Positions 42,121 through 55,107 of a DNA stretch of 64,000 nt are shown here, piece by piece. The notes beneath the pieces were generated by a model. It was not told the DNA's origin. It saw nothing but the letters and a program-made list of their open reading frames with translations, and made no database searches. Numbering within the stretch: position 1 is the stretch's first letter; each line of letters starts with the position of its first letter. The position numbers and the translations under genes were made by a program. The DNA comes from Pogostemon cablin (lineage: Eukaryota > Streptophyta > Magnoliopsida > Lamiales > Lamiaceae): positions 1-64,000 of the forward strand of contig JAHCLQ010000878.1 in the NCBI GenBank assembly GCA_023678885.1. Direction: 5' to 3'.

Positions 42121-45100
42121 GTATATAATTATTTCATTTTGATGCATATTTACTTAATTTCGATGCATATTTCCTTCATTTTGATGCATGTTTACTTCAT
42201 TACGATAAACATTTCCTTCGTTTCGATGCATATTTACTTCATTTTGACGCTCATTTTCTCGTTTCTATGCATATTTACATCATTTTGATTCAAATTTTTA
42301 TGCATATATACTTCGTTTCGATGCATATTTTCTTCGTTTCGATTGATATTAACTTCATTTTGATGCGTATTTACTAAATTACGATCAATATTTTCTTCGT
42401 TTCGATGCATTTTTACTTTATTTTGAAGGATATTTACTTCATTACGATCAACATTTCCTTTGTTTCGATATATATTTACTTCATTATGATGCATTTACCT
42501 CATTATGATCAACATTTCCTTTGTTCCGATGTATATTTCTTTTGTTTTGATTCATATTTTTCTTTGTTTCGATGCATATTTACTTTATTTTGATGGATAT
42601 TTACTTCATTACGATCAATATTTCCTTCGTTTTGATGCATATTTACTTCATTTCGATGCATATTTCCTTAATTTTGATACATATTTACTAAATAACGATC
42701 AATATTTCCTTCGTTTCGATGCATATTCACTTCATTTTGATGCATTTACCTCATTATAATCATCATTTCCTTCGTTTCGATGCATATTTCTTTTGTTTTG
42801 ATGCACATTTACTTCATTTTGATGCACATTTTCTTGTTTCGTTGCATATTTACTTCATTTTGATTCAAATTTTGATGCATTTTTCTTTCGTTTCAATTGA
42901 TATTTACTTCATTTTGATGCATATTTCCTTCATTTTGATGCAGATTTACTTCATTAAGTTCAACATTTCCTTTGTTTTGATGCATATTTTCTTCATTTTG
43001 ATGCATATTTACTTAATTACGATCAATATTTTCTTCATTTCGACGTATATTTACTTCATTTTGATGCATATTTACTTCATTACGATCAACATTTCCTTCG
43101 TTTCGATGCATATTTACTTTATTTTGATGCATATTTACCTCATTACGATCAACATTTTCTTCATTTTGATGCATATTTCTTTTGTTTTGATGCACATTTA
43201 CTTCATTTTGATGATCATTTTCTTGTTTCGATGCATATTTACTTCATTTTGATTCAAATTTTGATGCATTTTTCTTTCGTTTCAATTGATATTTACTTTA
43301 TTTTGATGTATATTTCCTTCATTTTGATGCAGATTTACTCCATTACGTTCAACATTTCCTTCGTTTTAATGTATATTTTCTTCATTTTGATGCATATTTA
43401 CTTCATTACGATCAATATTTCCTTCGTTTCGATACATATTTAATTCATTTTGATGTATATTTACTTCATTACGATCAATATTTCCTTCGTTTTGATGCTT
43501 ATTTACATCATTTTGATGCATATTTACCTCATTAAGATCTACATTTTCTTCGTTTTGAAGCATATTTCTTTCATTTCGATAAATATTTACTTCATTTCGA
43601 TGCATATTTACTTCATTTTGTTGCATAATTATTCACTTCGTTTTGATGCATATTTCCATCGTTTTGATGCATATTTACTTCATTGCGATCAACATTTCCT
43701 TCGATTCGATGCATATTTCCTTCATTTCGATGTATATTTCCTTCATTTCGAATCAGATTTACTTCATTACGTTCAACATTTCCTTTGTTTTGATGCATAT
43801 TTTCTTCATTTTGATGCATATTTACTTCATTATGATCAATATTTTCTTCATTTCGATGTATATTTACTTCATTTTGATGCATATTTACTTCATTACGATC
43901 AACATTTCCTTCGTTTCGATGCATATTTACTTCATTTTGATGCATATTTACCTCATTACGATCAACATTTCCTTCGTTTCGATGCATATTTTTTGTTTTG
44001 ATACACATTTACTTCATTTTGATGCTCATTTTCTTGTTTCGACGCATATTTACTTCATTTTGATTCAAATTTTGATGCATTTTTCTTTCGTTTCAATTGA
44101 TATTTACCTTATTTTGATGCATATTTCCTGCATTTTGATGCAGATTTACTCCATTACGTTCAACATTTCCTTCGTTTTGATGTATATTTTCTTCATTTTG
44201 ATGCATATTTACTTCATTACGATCAATATTTCCTTTGTTTCGATGTATATTTACTTCATTTTGATGCATATTTACTTCATTACGATCAACATTTCCTTCG
44301 TTTTGATGCTTATTTACTTCATTTTGATGCATATTTACTTCATTACGATAAACATTTTCTTCGTTTTGATGCTTATTTACATCATTTTGATGCATATTTA
44401 CCTCATTAAGATCTACATTTCCTTCGTTTTGAAGAATATTTCTTTCATTTTGATAAATATTTACTTCATTTTGATGCATATTTACTTCATTACGATCAAC
44501 ATTTCCTTCCTTTCGATGCATATTTCCTTCATTTTGATGCAGATTTACTCCATTACACTCAACATTTCCTTCGTTTTGATGCATATTTTCTTCATTTTGA
44601 TGCATATTTACTTCATTACGATCAATATTTCCTTGGTTTCGATGTATATTTACTTCATTTTGATGCATATTTACTTCATTACGATCAACATTTCCTTCGT
44701 TTTGATGCTTATTTACATCATTTTGATGCATATTTACCTCATTAAGATCTACATTTCCTTCGTTTCCAAGCATATTTCTTTCATTTCGATAAATATTTTC
44801 TTCATTTTGATGCATATTTACTTTATTACGATAAACATTTCCTTCGTTTCGATGCATATTTACTTCATTTTGATGCATATTTACCTCATTATGATCAACA
44901 TTTCCTTCATTTCGATGCATATTTCTTTCGTTTTTATGCACATTTACTTCATTTTCATGCTCATTTTCTCGTTTCGATGAATATTTACTTCTTTTTTATT
45001 CAAATTTTTATGCATATTTACTTCGTTTCGATGCATATTTTCTTCGTTTCGATTGATATTAACTTTATTTTGATGCATACTAAATTACTATCAATATTTT

Positions 45101-48100
45101 CTTCGTTTTGATGCATTTTTACTTTATTTTGATGGATATTTACATCATTACAATCAATATTTCCTTTGTTTCGATGTATATTTACTTCTTTATGGTGCAT
45201 TTACCTCATTATGATCAACATTTTCTTCGTTTCGATGCATATTTCTTTTGTTTTGATTCATATTTTTCTTCGTTTCGATGCATATTTACTTTATTTTGAT
45301 GGATATTTACTTCATTACGATCAACATTTCTTTCGTTTTGATGCATATTTACTTCATTTCGATGCACATTTCCTTAATTTTGATGCATAATACTTCATAA
45401 CGACCAATATTTCCTTCATCTCGATGCATATTTACTTCATTTTGATGCATTTACCTCATTATAATCAACATTTCCTTCGTTTCAATGCATATTTCTTTTG
45501 TTTTGATGCACATTTACTTCATTTTGATGCTCATTTTCTTGTTTCGATGCATATTTACTTCATTTTGATTCAAATTTTGATGCATTTTTCTTTCGTTTCA
45601 ATTGATATTTTCTTCATTTTGATGCATATTTTCTTCATTTTGATGCAGATTTACTTCATTACGTTCAACATTTCCTTTGTTTTGATGCATATTTTCTTCA
45701 TTTTGGTGCATATTTACTTCATTACGATCAATATTTTCGTCATTTCGATGTATATTTACTTCATTTTGATGCATATTTACTTCATTACGATCAACATTTC
45801 CTTCGTTTTGATGCTTATTTACATCATTTTGATGCATATTTACCTCATTAAGATCTACATTTCCTTCGTTTTGATGCATATTTCTTTCGTTTCGATGAAA
45901 ATTTACTTCATTTTGATGCATATATACTTCATTGTGATCAACATTTCCTTCGTTTCGATGCATATTTACTTCATATTTTGCATAATTACTTCATTCAGAT
46001 CAACATTTTCATCGTTTCCCAACATATTTACTTTATTTTGATGCATATTTACTTCACTACGATCAACGTTTCCTTTGTTTCGATGTATGTTTCATTCATT
46101 CTGATGCATATTTACTCCATTTCGATAAACATTTCCTTCGATTCGATGCATATATCCATCATTTCGATGCATATTTCCTTTGTTTCGATGTATATAATTA
46201 CTTCATTTTTATGCATATTTACTTCATTTCGATGCATATTTTCTTAATTTTAATGCATATTTACTTCATTACGATCAACATTTCTTTCATTTCAATGCAT
46301 ATTTACTTCATTTTGATGCATGTTTACCTCATTATGATCAATATTTCTTTCGTTTCGATGCATATTTCTTTTGTTTTGATGCACATTTACTTCATTTTGA
46401 TGCTCATTTTCTGGTTTCGATGCATATTTACTTCATTTTTATTCAAATTATGATGCATATTTACTTCGTTTCGATGCATATTTCCTTAATTTCGATTGAT
46501 ATTTACTTAATTTTGATGCATATTTACTAAATTACGATCAACATTTTCTTCTTTTCGATGCATATTTACTTTATTTTGATGGATATTTATTTCATTACGA
46601 TCAACATTTCTTTCGTTTTGATGCATATTTACATCATTTCGATGCATATTTCCTTCATTTTGATGCATATTTACTTTATTACGACCAACATTTCCTTCGT
46701 TTCGATGCATATTTACTTCATTATGATGCATTTACCTCATTATGATCAATATTTCCTTTGTTTCGATGCATATTTCATTTGTTTTGATGGACATTTACTT
46801 CATTTTGATGCTCATTTTCTCGTTTCGATGCATATTTACCTTATTTTGATTCAAATTTTGATGCATAATTTCTTCATTTTGGTTGATATTTACTTCGTTT
46901 TGATGCATATTTACATCGTTTTGATGCATATTTACTTCATTGCGGTCAACATTTCCTTCGATTCGATGCATGTTTCCTTCATTTCGATGTATATTTCCTT
47001 CATTTTGATGCAGATTTACTTCATTATGTTTAGATTTTTCCTTTGTTTTGATCCATATTTTCTTCGTTTTGATGCATATTTACTTCATTACGATCAATAT
47101 TTTCTTCATTTCGATGTATATTTACTTCATTTTGATGCATATTTACTTCATTATGATCAACATTTCCTTCGTTTTGATGCTTATTTACATCATTTTGATG
47201 CATATTTACCTCATTAAGATCTACATTTCCTTCGTTTCGAAGCATATTTCTTTCATTTCGATAAATATTTACTTCATTTAGATGCATATTTACTTCATTA
47301 CGATCAACATTTCCTTCGTTTCGATGCATATTTACATCATTTTGATGCATATTTACCTCATTACGATCAACATTTCCTTCGTTTCGATGCATATTATTTT
47401 TGTTTTGATGCACATTTACTTCATTTTGATGCTCATTTTCTTGTTTCGATGCATATTTACTTCATTTTGATTCAAATTTTGATGCATTTTTCTTTCGTTT
47501 CAATTGATATTTACCTTATTTTGATGCATATTTCCTTCATTTTGATGCAGATTTACTCCATTACGTTCAACATTTCCTTCGTTTTGATGCATATTTTCTT
47601 CATTTTGATGCATATTTACTTCATTACGATCAATATTTCCTTCGTTTCGATGTATATTTACTTCATTTTGATGCATATTTACTTCATTCAGATCAACATT
47701 TTCATCTTTTCGATACATATTTACTTTATTTTGATGCATATTTACTTCACTATGATCAACATTTCCTTTGTTTCGTTGTATGTTTCCTTCATTCTGATGC
47801 ATATTTACTTCATTACGATCAATATTTCCTTCATTTCGATCAATATTTCCATCATTTCGATGCATATTTCCTTCGTTTTGATGTATATAATTACTACATT
47901 TTGATGAATATTTACTTAATTTCGATGCATATTTTCTTCATTTTGATGCATATTTACTTCATTACGATAAACATTTCCTTCATTTCGATGTATATTTACT
48001 TCATTTTGATGCATATTACTTCATTACGATCAACATTTCCTTCGTTTTGATGCTTATTTACATCATTTTGATGCATATTTACCTCATTAAGATTTACATT

Positions 48101-48775
48101 TCCTTCGCTTTGAAGCATATTTCTTTCATTTCGATAAATATTTACTTCATTTTGATGCATATTTACTTCATTGCGATCAACATTTCTTTCGTTTTGATGC
48201 ATATTTACTTCATTTTGTTGCATAATTACTTCATTCATATCAACATTTTCATCGTTTCGATACATATTTACTTAATTTTGATGCATATTTACTTCACTAT
48301 GATCAACATTTCCTTTGTTTCGATGTATGTTTTCTTCATTCTGATGCATATTTACTTCATTACGATCAACATTTCCTTCGATTCGATGCATATATCAATC
48401 ATTTCGATGCATATTTCATTCGTTTCGATGTATATAATTACTTCTTTTTGATGCATATTTACTTCATTTCGATGCATATTTTCTTCATTTTGATGCATAT
48501 TTACTTCATTACGATCAACATTTCCTTCGTTTCAATGCATATTTACTTCATTTTGATGCATGTTTAACTCATTATGAACAACATTTCCTTTGTTTCGATG
48601 CAAATTTCTTTCGTTTTGATTCACATTTACTTCATTTTGATGCTCATTTTCTCCTTTCGATGAATATTTAATTCATTTTGATTCAAATTTTGACGCATAT
48701 TTACTTCGTTTCAATGCGTATTTCCTTCGTTTCGATTGATATTTACTACATTTTGATGCATATTTACCAAATTAT
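42121..48775 (+). repeat. Disordered satellite zone with scrambled HOR order
   Basis: Monomers are intact, but the higher-order period is lost. The TAAGATCT monomer recurs at about 43,533, 44,407, 44,743, 45,849 and 47,213 (and as TAAGATTT near 48,088), with spacings of roughly 870, 340, 1,110, 1,360 and 880 bp. The TTTCAATTGATATTTAC monomer lies near 42,893, 43,279, 44,092, 45,597 and 47,499. The local variant TTTACTCCATTAC appears near 41,580, 43,334, 44,147, 44,545 and 47,552, showing that short blocks were copied within this zone. Register is so well kept at 43.6-45.0 kb that a 445-codon stop-free frame results. I judge it non-coding. Confidence 0.85.
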
Positions 48776-48833
48776 GATCAACATTTTCTTCATTTCGATG
48801 CATATTTGCATCGAAACGAAGGAAATGTTGATC
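48776..48833. repeat. Imperfect palindrome at the array inversion point
   Basis: The central arms TTTCGATGCA and TGCATCGAAA are perfect complements around a TATT spacer at 48,803-48,806. They extend to 27 bp per arm, from GATCAACATT on the left to AATGTTGATC on the right, with two mismatches. Left of this point all monomers read GATGCATATTT on the plus strand; right of it all read AAATATGCATC. The two sides come from different HOR positions, so this is not a simple mirror of one unit. Confidence 0.92.
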
Positions 48834-51800
48834 GCAATTAAGTAAATATGCATCTAAATGAAGTAAATATTTATCGAAATGAAAGAAATATGCTTCGAAA
48901 CGAAGGAAATGTAGATCTTAATGAGGTAAATATGCATCAAAATGATGTAAATAAGCATCAAAACGAAGGAAATGTTAATCGTAATAAAGTAAATATGCAT
49001 CAAAATGAAGTAAATATACAACGAAATGAAGAAAATATTGATCGTAAAGAAGTAAATATGCATCAAAATGAAGAAAATATGCATCAAAACAAAGGAAATG
49101 TTGAACGCAATGAAGTAAATCTGCATCAAAATGAAGGAAATATGCATCAAAATGAAGTAAATATCAATTGAAACGAAAGAAAAATGCATCAAAATTTGAA
49201 TCAAAATAAAATAAATATGCATCGAAACAAGAAAATAAGCATAAAAAAGAAGTAAATGTGCATCAAAACAAAAGAAATATGCATCGAAACGAAGGAAATA
49301 TTGATTATAATGAGGTAAATGCATCAATATCAAGTAAATATGAATCGAAACGAAAGAAATATTGGTCGTTATGAAGTAAATATGCATCAAAATTAAGGAA
49401 ATATACATCAAAATGAAGTAAATATGCATCAAAACGAAGGAAATATTGATCGTAATGAAGTAAATATCCATCAGAATAAAGTAAATATGCATAGAAACGA
49501 AGAAAAATATGAATCAAAACAAAAGAAATACGCATCGAAACAAAGGAAATGTTGATCGTAATGAAGTAAATATCCATCAAAATAAAGTAAAAATGCATCG
49601 AAACAAAGAATTTATTGATCGTAATTTAGTAAATATGCATCAAAATGAAGTAAATATCAATCGAAACGAAGAAAATATGCATCGAAACGAACTAAATATG
49701 AATCAAAATTTGATTCAAAATGAAGTAAATATCCATCGAAACGAGAAAATGGGCATGAAATTGAAGTAAATGTGCATCAAAACGAAAGAAATATGCATCG
49801 AAACGAAGGAAATGTTGATCATAATGAGGTAAATATGCATCAAAATTATGTAAATATGCATCGAAACGAAGGAAATGTTTATCGTAATAAAGTAAATATG
49901 CATCAAAATGAAGGAAATATGCATCGAAATTAAGTAAATATGCATCAAAATGAAGTAATTATATACATCGAAATGAAAGAAATATGCATCGAAATGATGG
50001 ATATATGCATCGAATCGAATGAAATGTTGACCGTAATGAAGTAAATATGCATCAGAATGAAGGAAACATACAACGAAACAAAGGAAATGTTGATCATAGT
50101 GAAGAAAATATGCATCAAAATAAAGTAATATGTATCGAAACGATGAAAATGTTGATCTGAAAGAAGTAATTATGCAACAAAATGAAGTAAATATGCATCA
50201 AAACGAAGGAAATGTTGATCACAATGAAGTAAATATGCATCTAAATGAAGTAAATATTTATCGAAATGAAAGAAATATGTTTCGAAACGAAGGAAATGTA
50301 GATCTTAATGAGGTAAATATGCATTAAAATGATGTAAATAAGCATCAAAACGAAGGAAATGTTGATCGTAATGAAGTAAATATCTATCAAAATGAAGTAA
50401 ATATACATCGAAACGAAAAAATATTAATCATAAAGAAGTAAATATGCATCAAAATGAAGAAAATATGCATCAAAATAAAGGAAATGTTGAACGTAATGAA
50501 GTAAATCTGCGTCAAAATGAAGGAAATATGCGTCAAAATGAAGTAAATATCAATTGAAACGAAAGAAAAATGCATCAAAATTTGAATCAAAATAAAGTAA
50601 ATATGCATCGAAACAAGAAAATGAGCATCAAAAAGAGGTAAATATGCATCAAAACAAAAGAAATATGCATCGAAACGAAGGAAATGCTGACTATAATGAG
50701 GTAAATGCATCAAAATGAAGTAAATATGCATCGAAACGAAGGAAATATTGGTCTTTATGAAGTAAATATGCATCAAAATTAAGGAAATATGCATCGAAAT
50801 GAAGTAAATATGCATCAAAATGAAGGAAATGTTGATCGTAATGAAGTAAATATCCATCAAAATAAAGTAAATATGCATCGAAACAAAGAAAATTATGAAT
50901 CAAAACAAAAAAAATATGCATCGACACGAAGGAAATGTTGATCATAATGAGGTAAATGCATCATAATCAAGTAAATATACATCGAAACAAGGGAAATGTT
51001 GATCGTAATGAAGTAAATATCCATCAAAATAAAGTAAAAATGCATCGAAACGAAGAAAATATTGATCGTAATTTAGTAAATATGCATCAAAATGATGTAA
51101 ATGTCAATCGAAACGAAGAAAATATGCATCGAAACGAAGTAAATATGCATCAAAATTTGAATCAAAATGAAGTAAATATGCATCGAAACGAGAAAATGAG
51201 CATCAAAATTAAGTAAATGTGCATCAAAACGAAAGAAATATGCATCAAAACGAAGGAAATGTTGATCATAATGAGGTAAATATGCATCAAAATGAAATAA
51301 ATATGCATCGAAACGAAGGAAATATTTATCGAAATGAAAGAAATATGCTTCGTAACGAAGGAAATATAGATCTTAATGAGGTAAATATGCATCAAAATGA
51401 TGTAAATAAGCATCAAAACGAAGGAAATGTTGATCGTAATGAAGTAAATATGCATCAAAATGAAGTAAATATACATCGAAATGAAGAAAATATTGATCGT
51501 AATGAAGTAAATATGCATCAAAATGAAGAAAATATGCATCAAAACAAAGGAAATGTTGAACGTAATGAAGTAAATCCGAATCAAAATGAAGGAAATATGC
51601 ATCAAAATGAAGTAAATATCAATTGAAACGAAAGAAAAATGCATCAAAATTTGAATCAAAATAAAGTAAATATGCATCGAAAAAAGAAAATGAGCATCAA
51701 AATGAAGCAAATGTGCATCAAAACAAAAGAAATATGCATCGAAACGAAGGAAATATTGATTATAATGACGTAAATGCATCAAAATGAAGTAAATATGCAT

Positions 51801-54800
51801 CGAAACGAAGCAAATATTGGTCGTTATGAAGTAAATATGCATCAAAATTAAGGAAATATGCATCGAAATGAAGTAAATATGCATCAAAATGAAGGAAATG
51901 TTGATCGTAATGAAGTAAATATCCATCAAAATAAAGTAAATATGCATCGAAACAAAAAAAATATTGAATCAAAACAAAAGAAATATTCATCGAAATGAAG
52001 GAAATGTTGATCATAATGAGGTAAATGCATCATAATGAAGTAAATATACATCGAAACAAGGGAAATGTTGGTCGTAATGAAGTAAATATCCATCAAAATA
52101 AAGTAAAAATGCATCGAAACGAAGAAAATATTCATCGTAATTTGGTAAATATGCATCAAAATGAAGTAAATATCAATCGAAACGAAGAAAATATGCATCG
52201 AAACGAAGTAAATATGCATCAAAATTTGAATCAAAATGAAGTAAATATACATCGAAACGAGAAAATGAGAATCAAAATGAAGTAAATGTGCATCAAAACG
52301 AAAGAAATATGCATCAAAACGAAGGAAATATTGATCATAATGAGATAAATATGCATCAAAATGAAATAAATATGCATCGAAACGATGGAAATGTTTATCG
52401 TAGTGAAGTAAATATGCATCAAAATGAATGAAATATGCATCGAAATTAAGTAAATATGCATAAAAATTAAGTAATTATATACATCGAAACGAAGGAAATA
52501 TGCATCGAAATGATGGATATATGCATCGAATCGAAGGAAACATACAACGAAACAAAAGAAATGTTGATCATAGTGAAGTAAATATGCATCAAAATAAAGT
52601 AAATATGTATCGAAACGATGAAAATGTTGATCGCAATGAAGTAAATATGCATCTAAATGAAGTAAATATTTATCGAAATGAAAGAAATATTTTTCAAAAC
52701 GAAGGAAATGTAGATCTTAATGAGGTAAATATGCATTAAAATGATGTAAATAAGCATCAAAACGAAGGAAATATTGATCGTAATGAAGTAAATATGCATC
52801 AAAATGAAATAAATATACATCAAAACGAAGAAAATATTAATCATAAAGAAGTAAATATGCATCAAAATGAAGAAAATATGCATCAAAATAAAGGAAATGA
52901 TGAACATAATGAAGTAAATCTGCATCAAAATGAATGAAATATGCGTCAAAATGAAGTAAATATCAATTGAAACGAAAGAAAAATGCATCAAAATTTGAAT
53001 CAAAATAAAGTAAATATGCATCGAAACAAGAAAATGAGCATCAAAAAGAAGTAAATGTGCATCAAAACAAAAGAAATATGCATCGAAACGAAGGAAATGT
53101 TGATTATAATTAGGTAAATGCATCAAAATGAAGTAAATATGCATCGAAACGAAGGAAATATTGGTCGTTATGAAGTAAATATGCATAAAAATTAAGGAAA
53201 TATGCATCGAAATGAAGTAAATATGCATCAAAATGAAGGAAATGTTGATCGTAATGAAGTAAATATCCATCAAAATAAAGTAAATATGCATCGAAACAAA
53301 GAAAATTATGAATCAAAACAAAAGAAATATGCATCGAAACGAAGGAAATGTTGATCATAATGAGGTAAATGCATCATAATGAAGTAAATATACATCGAAA
53401 CAAGGGAAATGTTGATCGTAATGAAGTAAATATCCATCAAAATAAAGTAAAAATGCATCGAAACGAAGAAAATATTGATCGTAATTTAGTAAATATGCAT
53501 CAAAATGATGTAAATGTCAATCGAAACGAAGAAAATATGCATCAAACCGAAGTAAATATGCATCAAAATTTGAATCAAAATGAAATAAATATGCATCCAA
53601 ACGATAAAATGAGCATCAAAATGATGTAAATGTGCATCAAAACGAAACAAATATGCATCGAAACGAAGGAAATGTTGATCATAATGAGGTAAATATTTAT
53701 CAAAATGATGTAAATATACATCGAAATGAAGGAAATGTTTATCATAATGAAGTAAATATGCATCAAAATGACGAAAATATGCATCGAAATTAAGTAAATA
53801 TGCATAAAAATTAAGTAATTATATACATCGAAACGAAGGAAATATGCATCGAAATGATGGATATATGCATCGAATCGAAGGAAACATACAACGAAACAAA
53901 GGAAATGTTGATCATAGTGAAGTAAATATGCTTCAAAATAAAGTAAATATGTATCGAAAAGATGAAAATGTTGATCTGAATGAAGTAATTATGCAACAAA
54001 ATGAAGTAAATATGCATCGAAACGAAGGAAATGTTGATCGCAATGAAGTAAATATGCATCTAAATGAAGTAAATATTTATCGAAATGAAAGAAATATGCT
54101 TCGTAATGAAGAAAATATTGATCGTAATGAAGTAAATATGCATCAAAATGAAGAAAATATGTATCAAAACAAAGGAAATGTTGAACGTAATGAAGTAAAT
54201 CTGCATCAAAATGAAGGAAATATGCATCAAAATGAAGTAAATATCAATTGAAACGAAAGAAAAATGCATCAAAATTCGAATCAAAATAAAGTAAATATGC
54301 ATCGAAACAAGAAAATGAGCATCAAAATGAAGTAAATGTGCATCAAAACAAAAGAAATATGCATCGAAACGAAGGAAATGTTGATTATAATGAGGTAAAT
54401 GCATCAAAATGAAGTAAATATGCATCGAAACGAAGGAAATATTGGTCGTTATGAAGTAAATATACATCAAAATTAAGAAAATATGCATCGAAATGAAGTA
54501 AATATGCATCAAAAAGAAGGAAATGATGATCGTAATGAAGTAAATATCCATCAAAATAAAGTAAATATGCATCAAAACAAAGAAAAATATGAATCAAAAC
54601 AAAAGAAATATGCATCGAAACGAAGGAAATGTTGATCATAATGAGGTAAATGCATTATAATGAAGTAAATATATATCGAATCAAAGGAAATGTTGATCGT
54701 AATGAAGTAAATATCCATCAAAATAAAGTAAAAATGCATCGGAATGAAGAAAATATTGATCGTAATTTAGTAAATATTCATTAAAATGAAGTAAATATCA

Positions 54801-55107
54801 ATCGAAACGAAGAAAATATGCATCGAAACGAAGTAAATATGCAGTAAAATTTGAATCAAAATGAAGTAAATATGCATCGAAACGAGAAAATGAGCATCAA
54901 AATTAAGTAAATGTGCATCAAAACGAAAGAAATATGCATTGATACGAAGGAAATGTTTATCATAATGAGGTAAATATGCATCAAAATGAAGTAAATATGC
55001 ATCGAAACGAAGGAAATGTTTATCGTAATGAAGTAAATATGCATCAAAATGAAGGAAATATGCATCGAAATTAAGTTAATATGCATCAAAATGAAGTAAT
55101 TATATAC
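48834..55107 (-). repeat. Inverted segment, irregular HOR units
   Basis: Anchor spacings are 2,516, 1,344 and 1,281 bp. Against 1,447 per unit the losses are 378 bp (18 monomers, with an anchor-bearing segment lost near 51,325), 103 bp and 166 bp. Visible junctions include GAATCGAAGGAAACATAC near 52,527 and 53,871, where two monomers are missing at the same place in two successive units. Others are GAAAATGTTGATCGCAATG near 52,620 (three monomers missing) and CTTCGTAATGAAGAAAATATT near 54,100 (about six missing). Confidence 0.8.

Larger units (their letters stand above)
39349..48804 (+). repeat. 21-bp satellite array, middle forward segment
   Basis: The same satellite family and orientation as before the LTR. 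Anchors lie at 40694, 42121, 46190, 47883 and 48430. The distance from the anchor at 36888 to that at 40694 is 3,806 bp; subtracting the LTR and one target-site copy (2,378 bp) leaves 1,428 bp, one HOR minus about one monomer. The LTR therefore entered a single pre-existing unit. HOR order holds to about 42.1 kb and then breaks down. No gene is visible. Confidence 0.96.

Noticed and set aside
43643..44980. A 445-codon open frame on the plus strand with seven-residue periodic sequence (MHIYFIL/INISFVS-like repeats)
   Set aside because: The frame is just the 21-bp satellite read seven codons at a time. A 282-codon frame is open on the opposite strand over the same DNA (44,093-44,941), frames end at random indels, and there is no promoter, codon bias or domain. 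Translation cannot be excluded without data, but nothing supports it.
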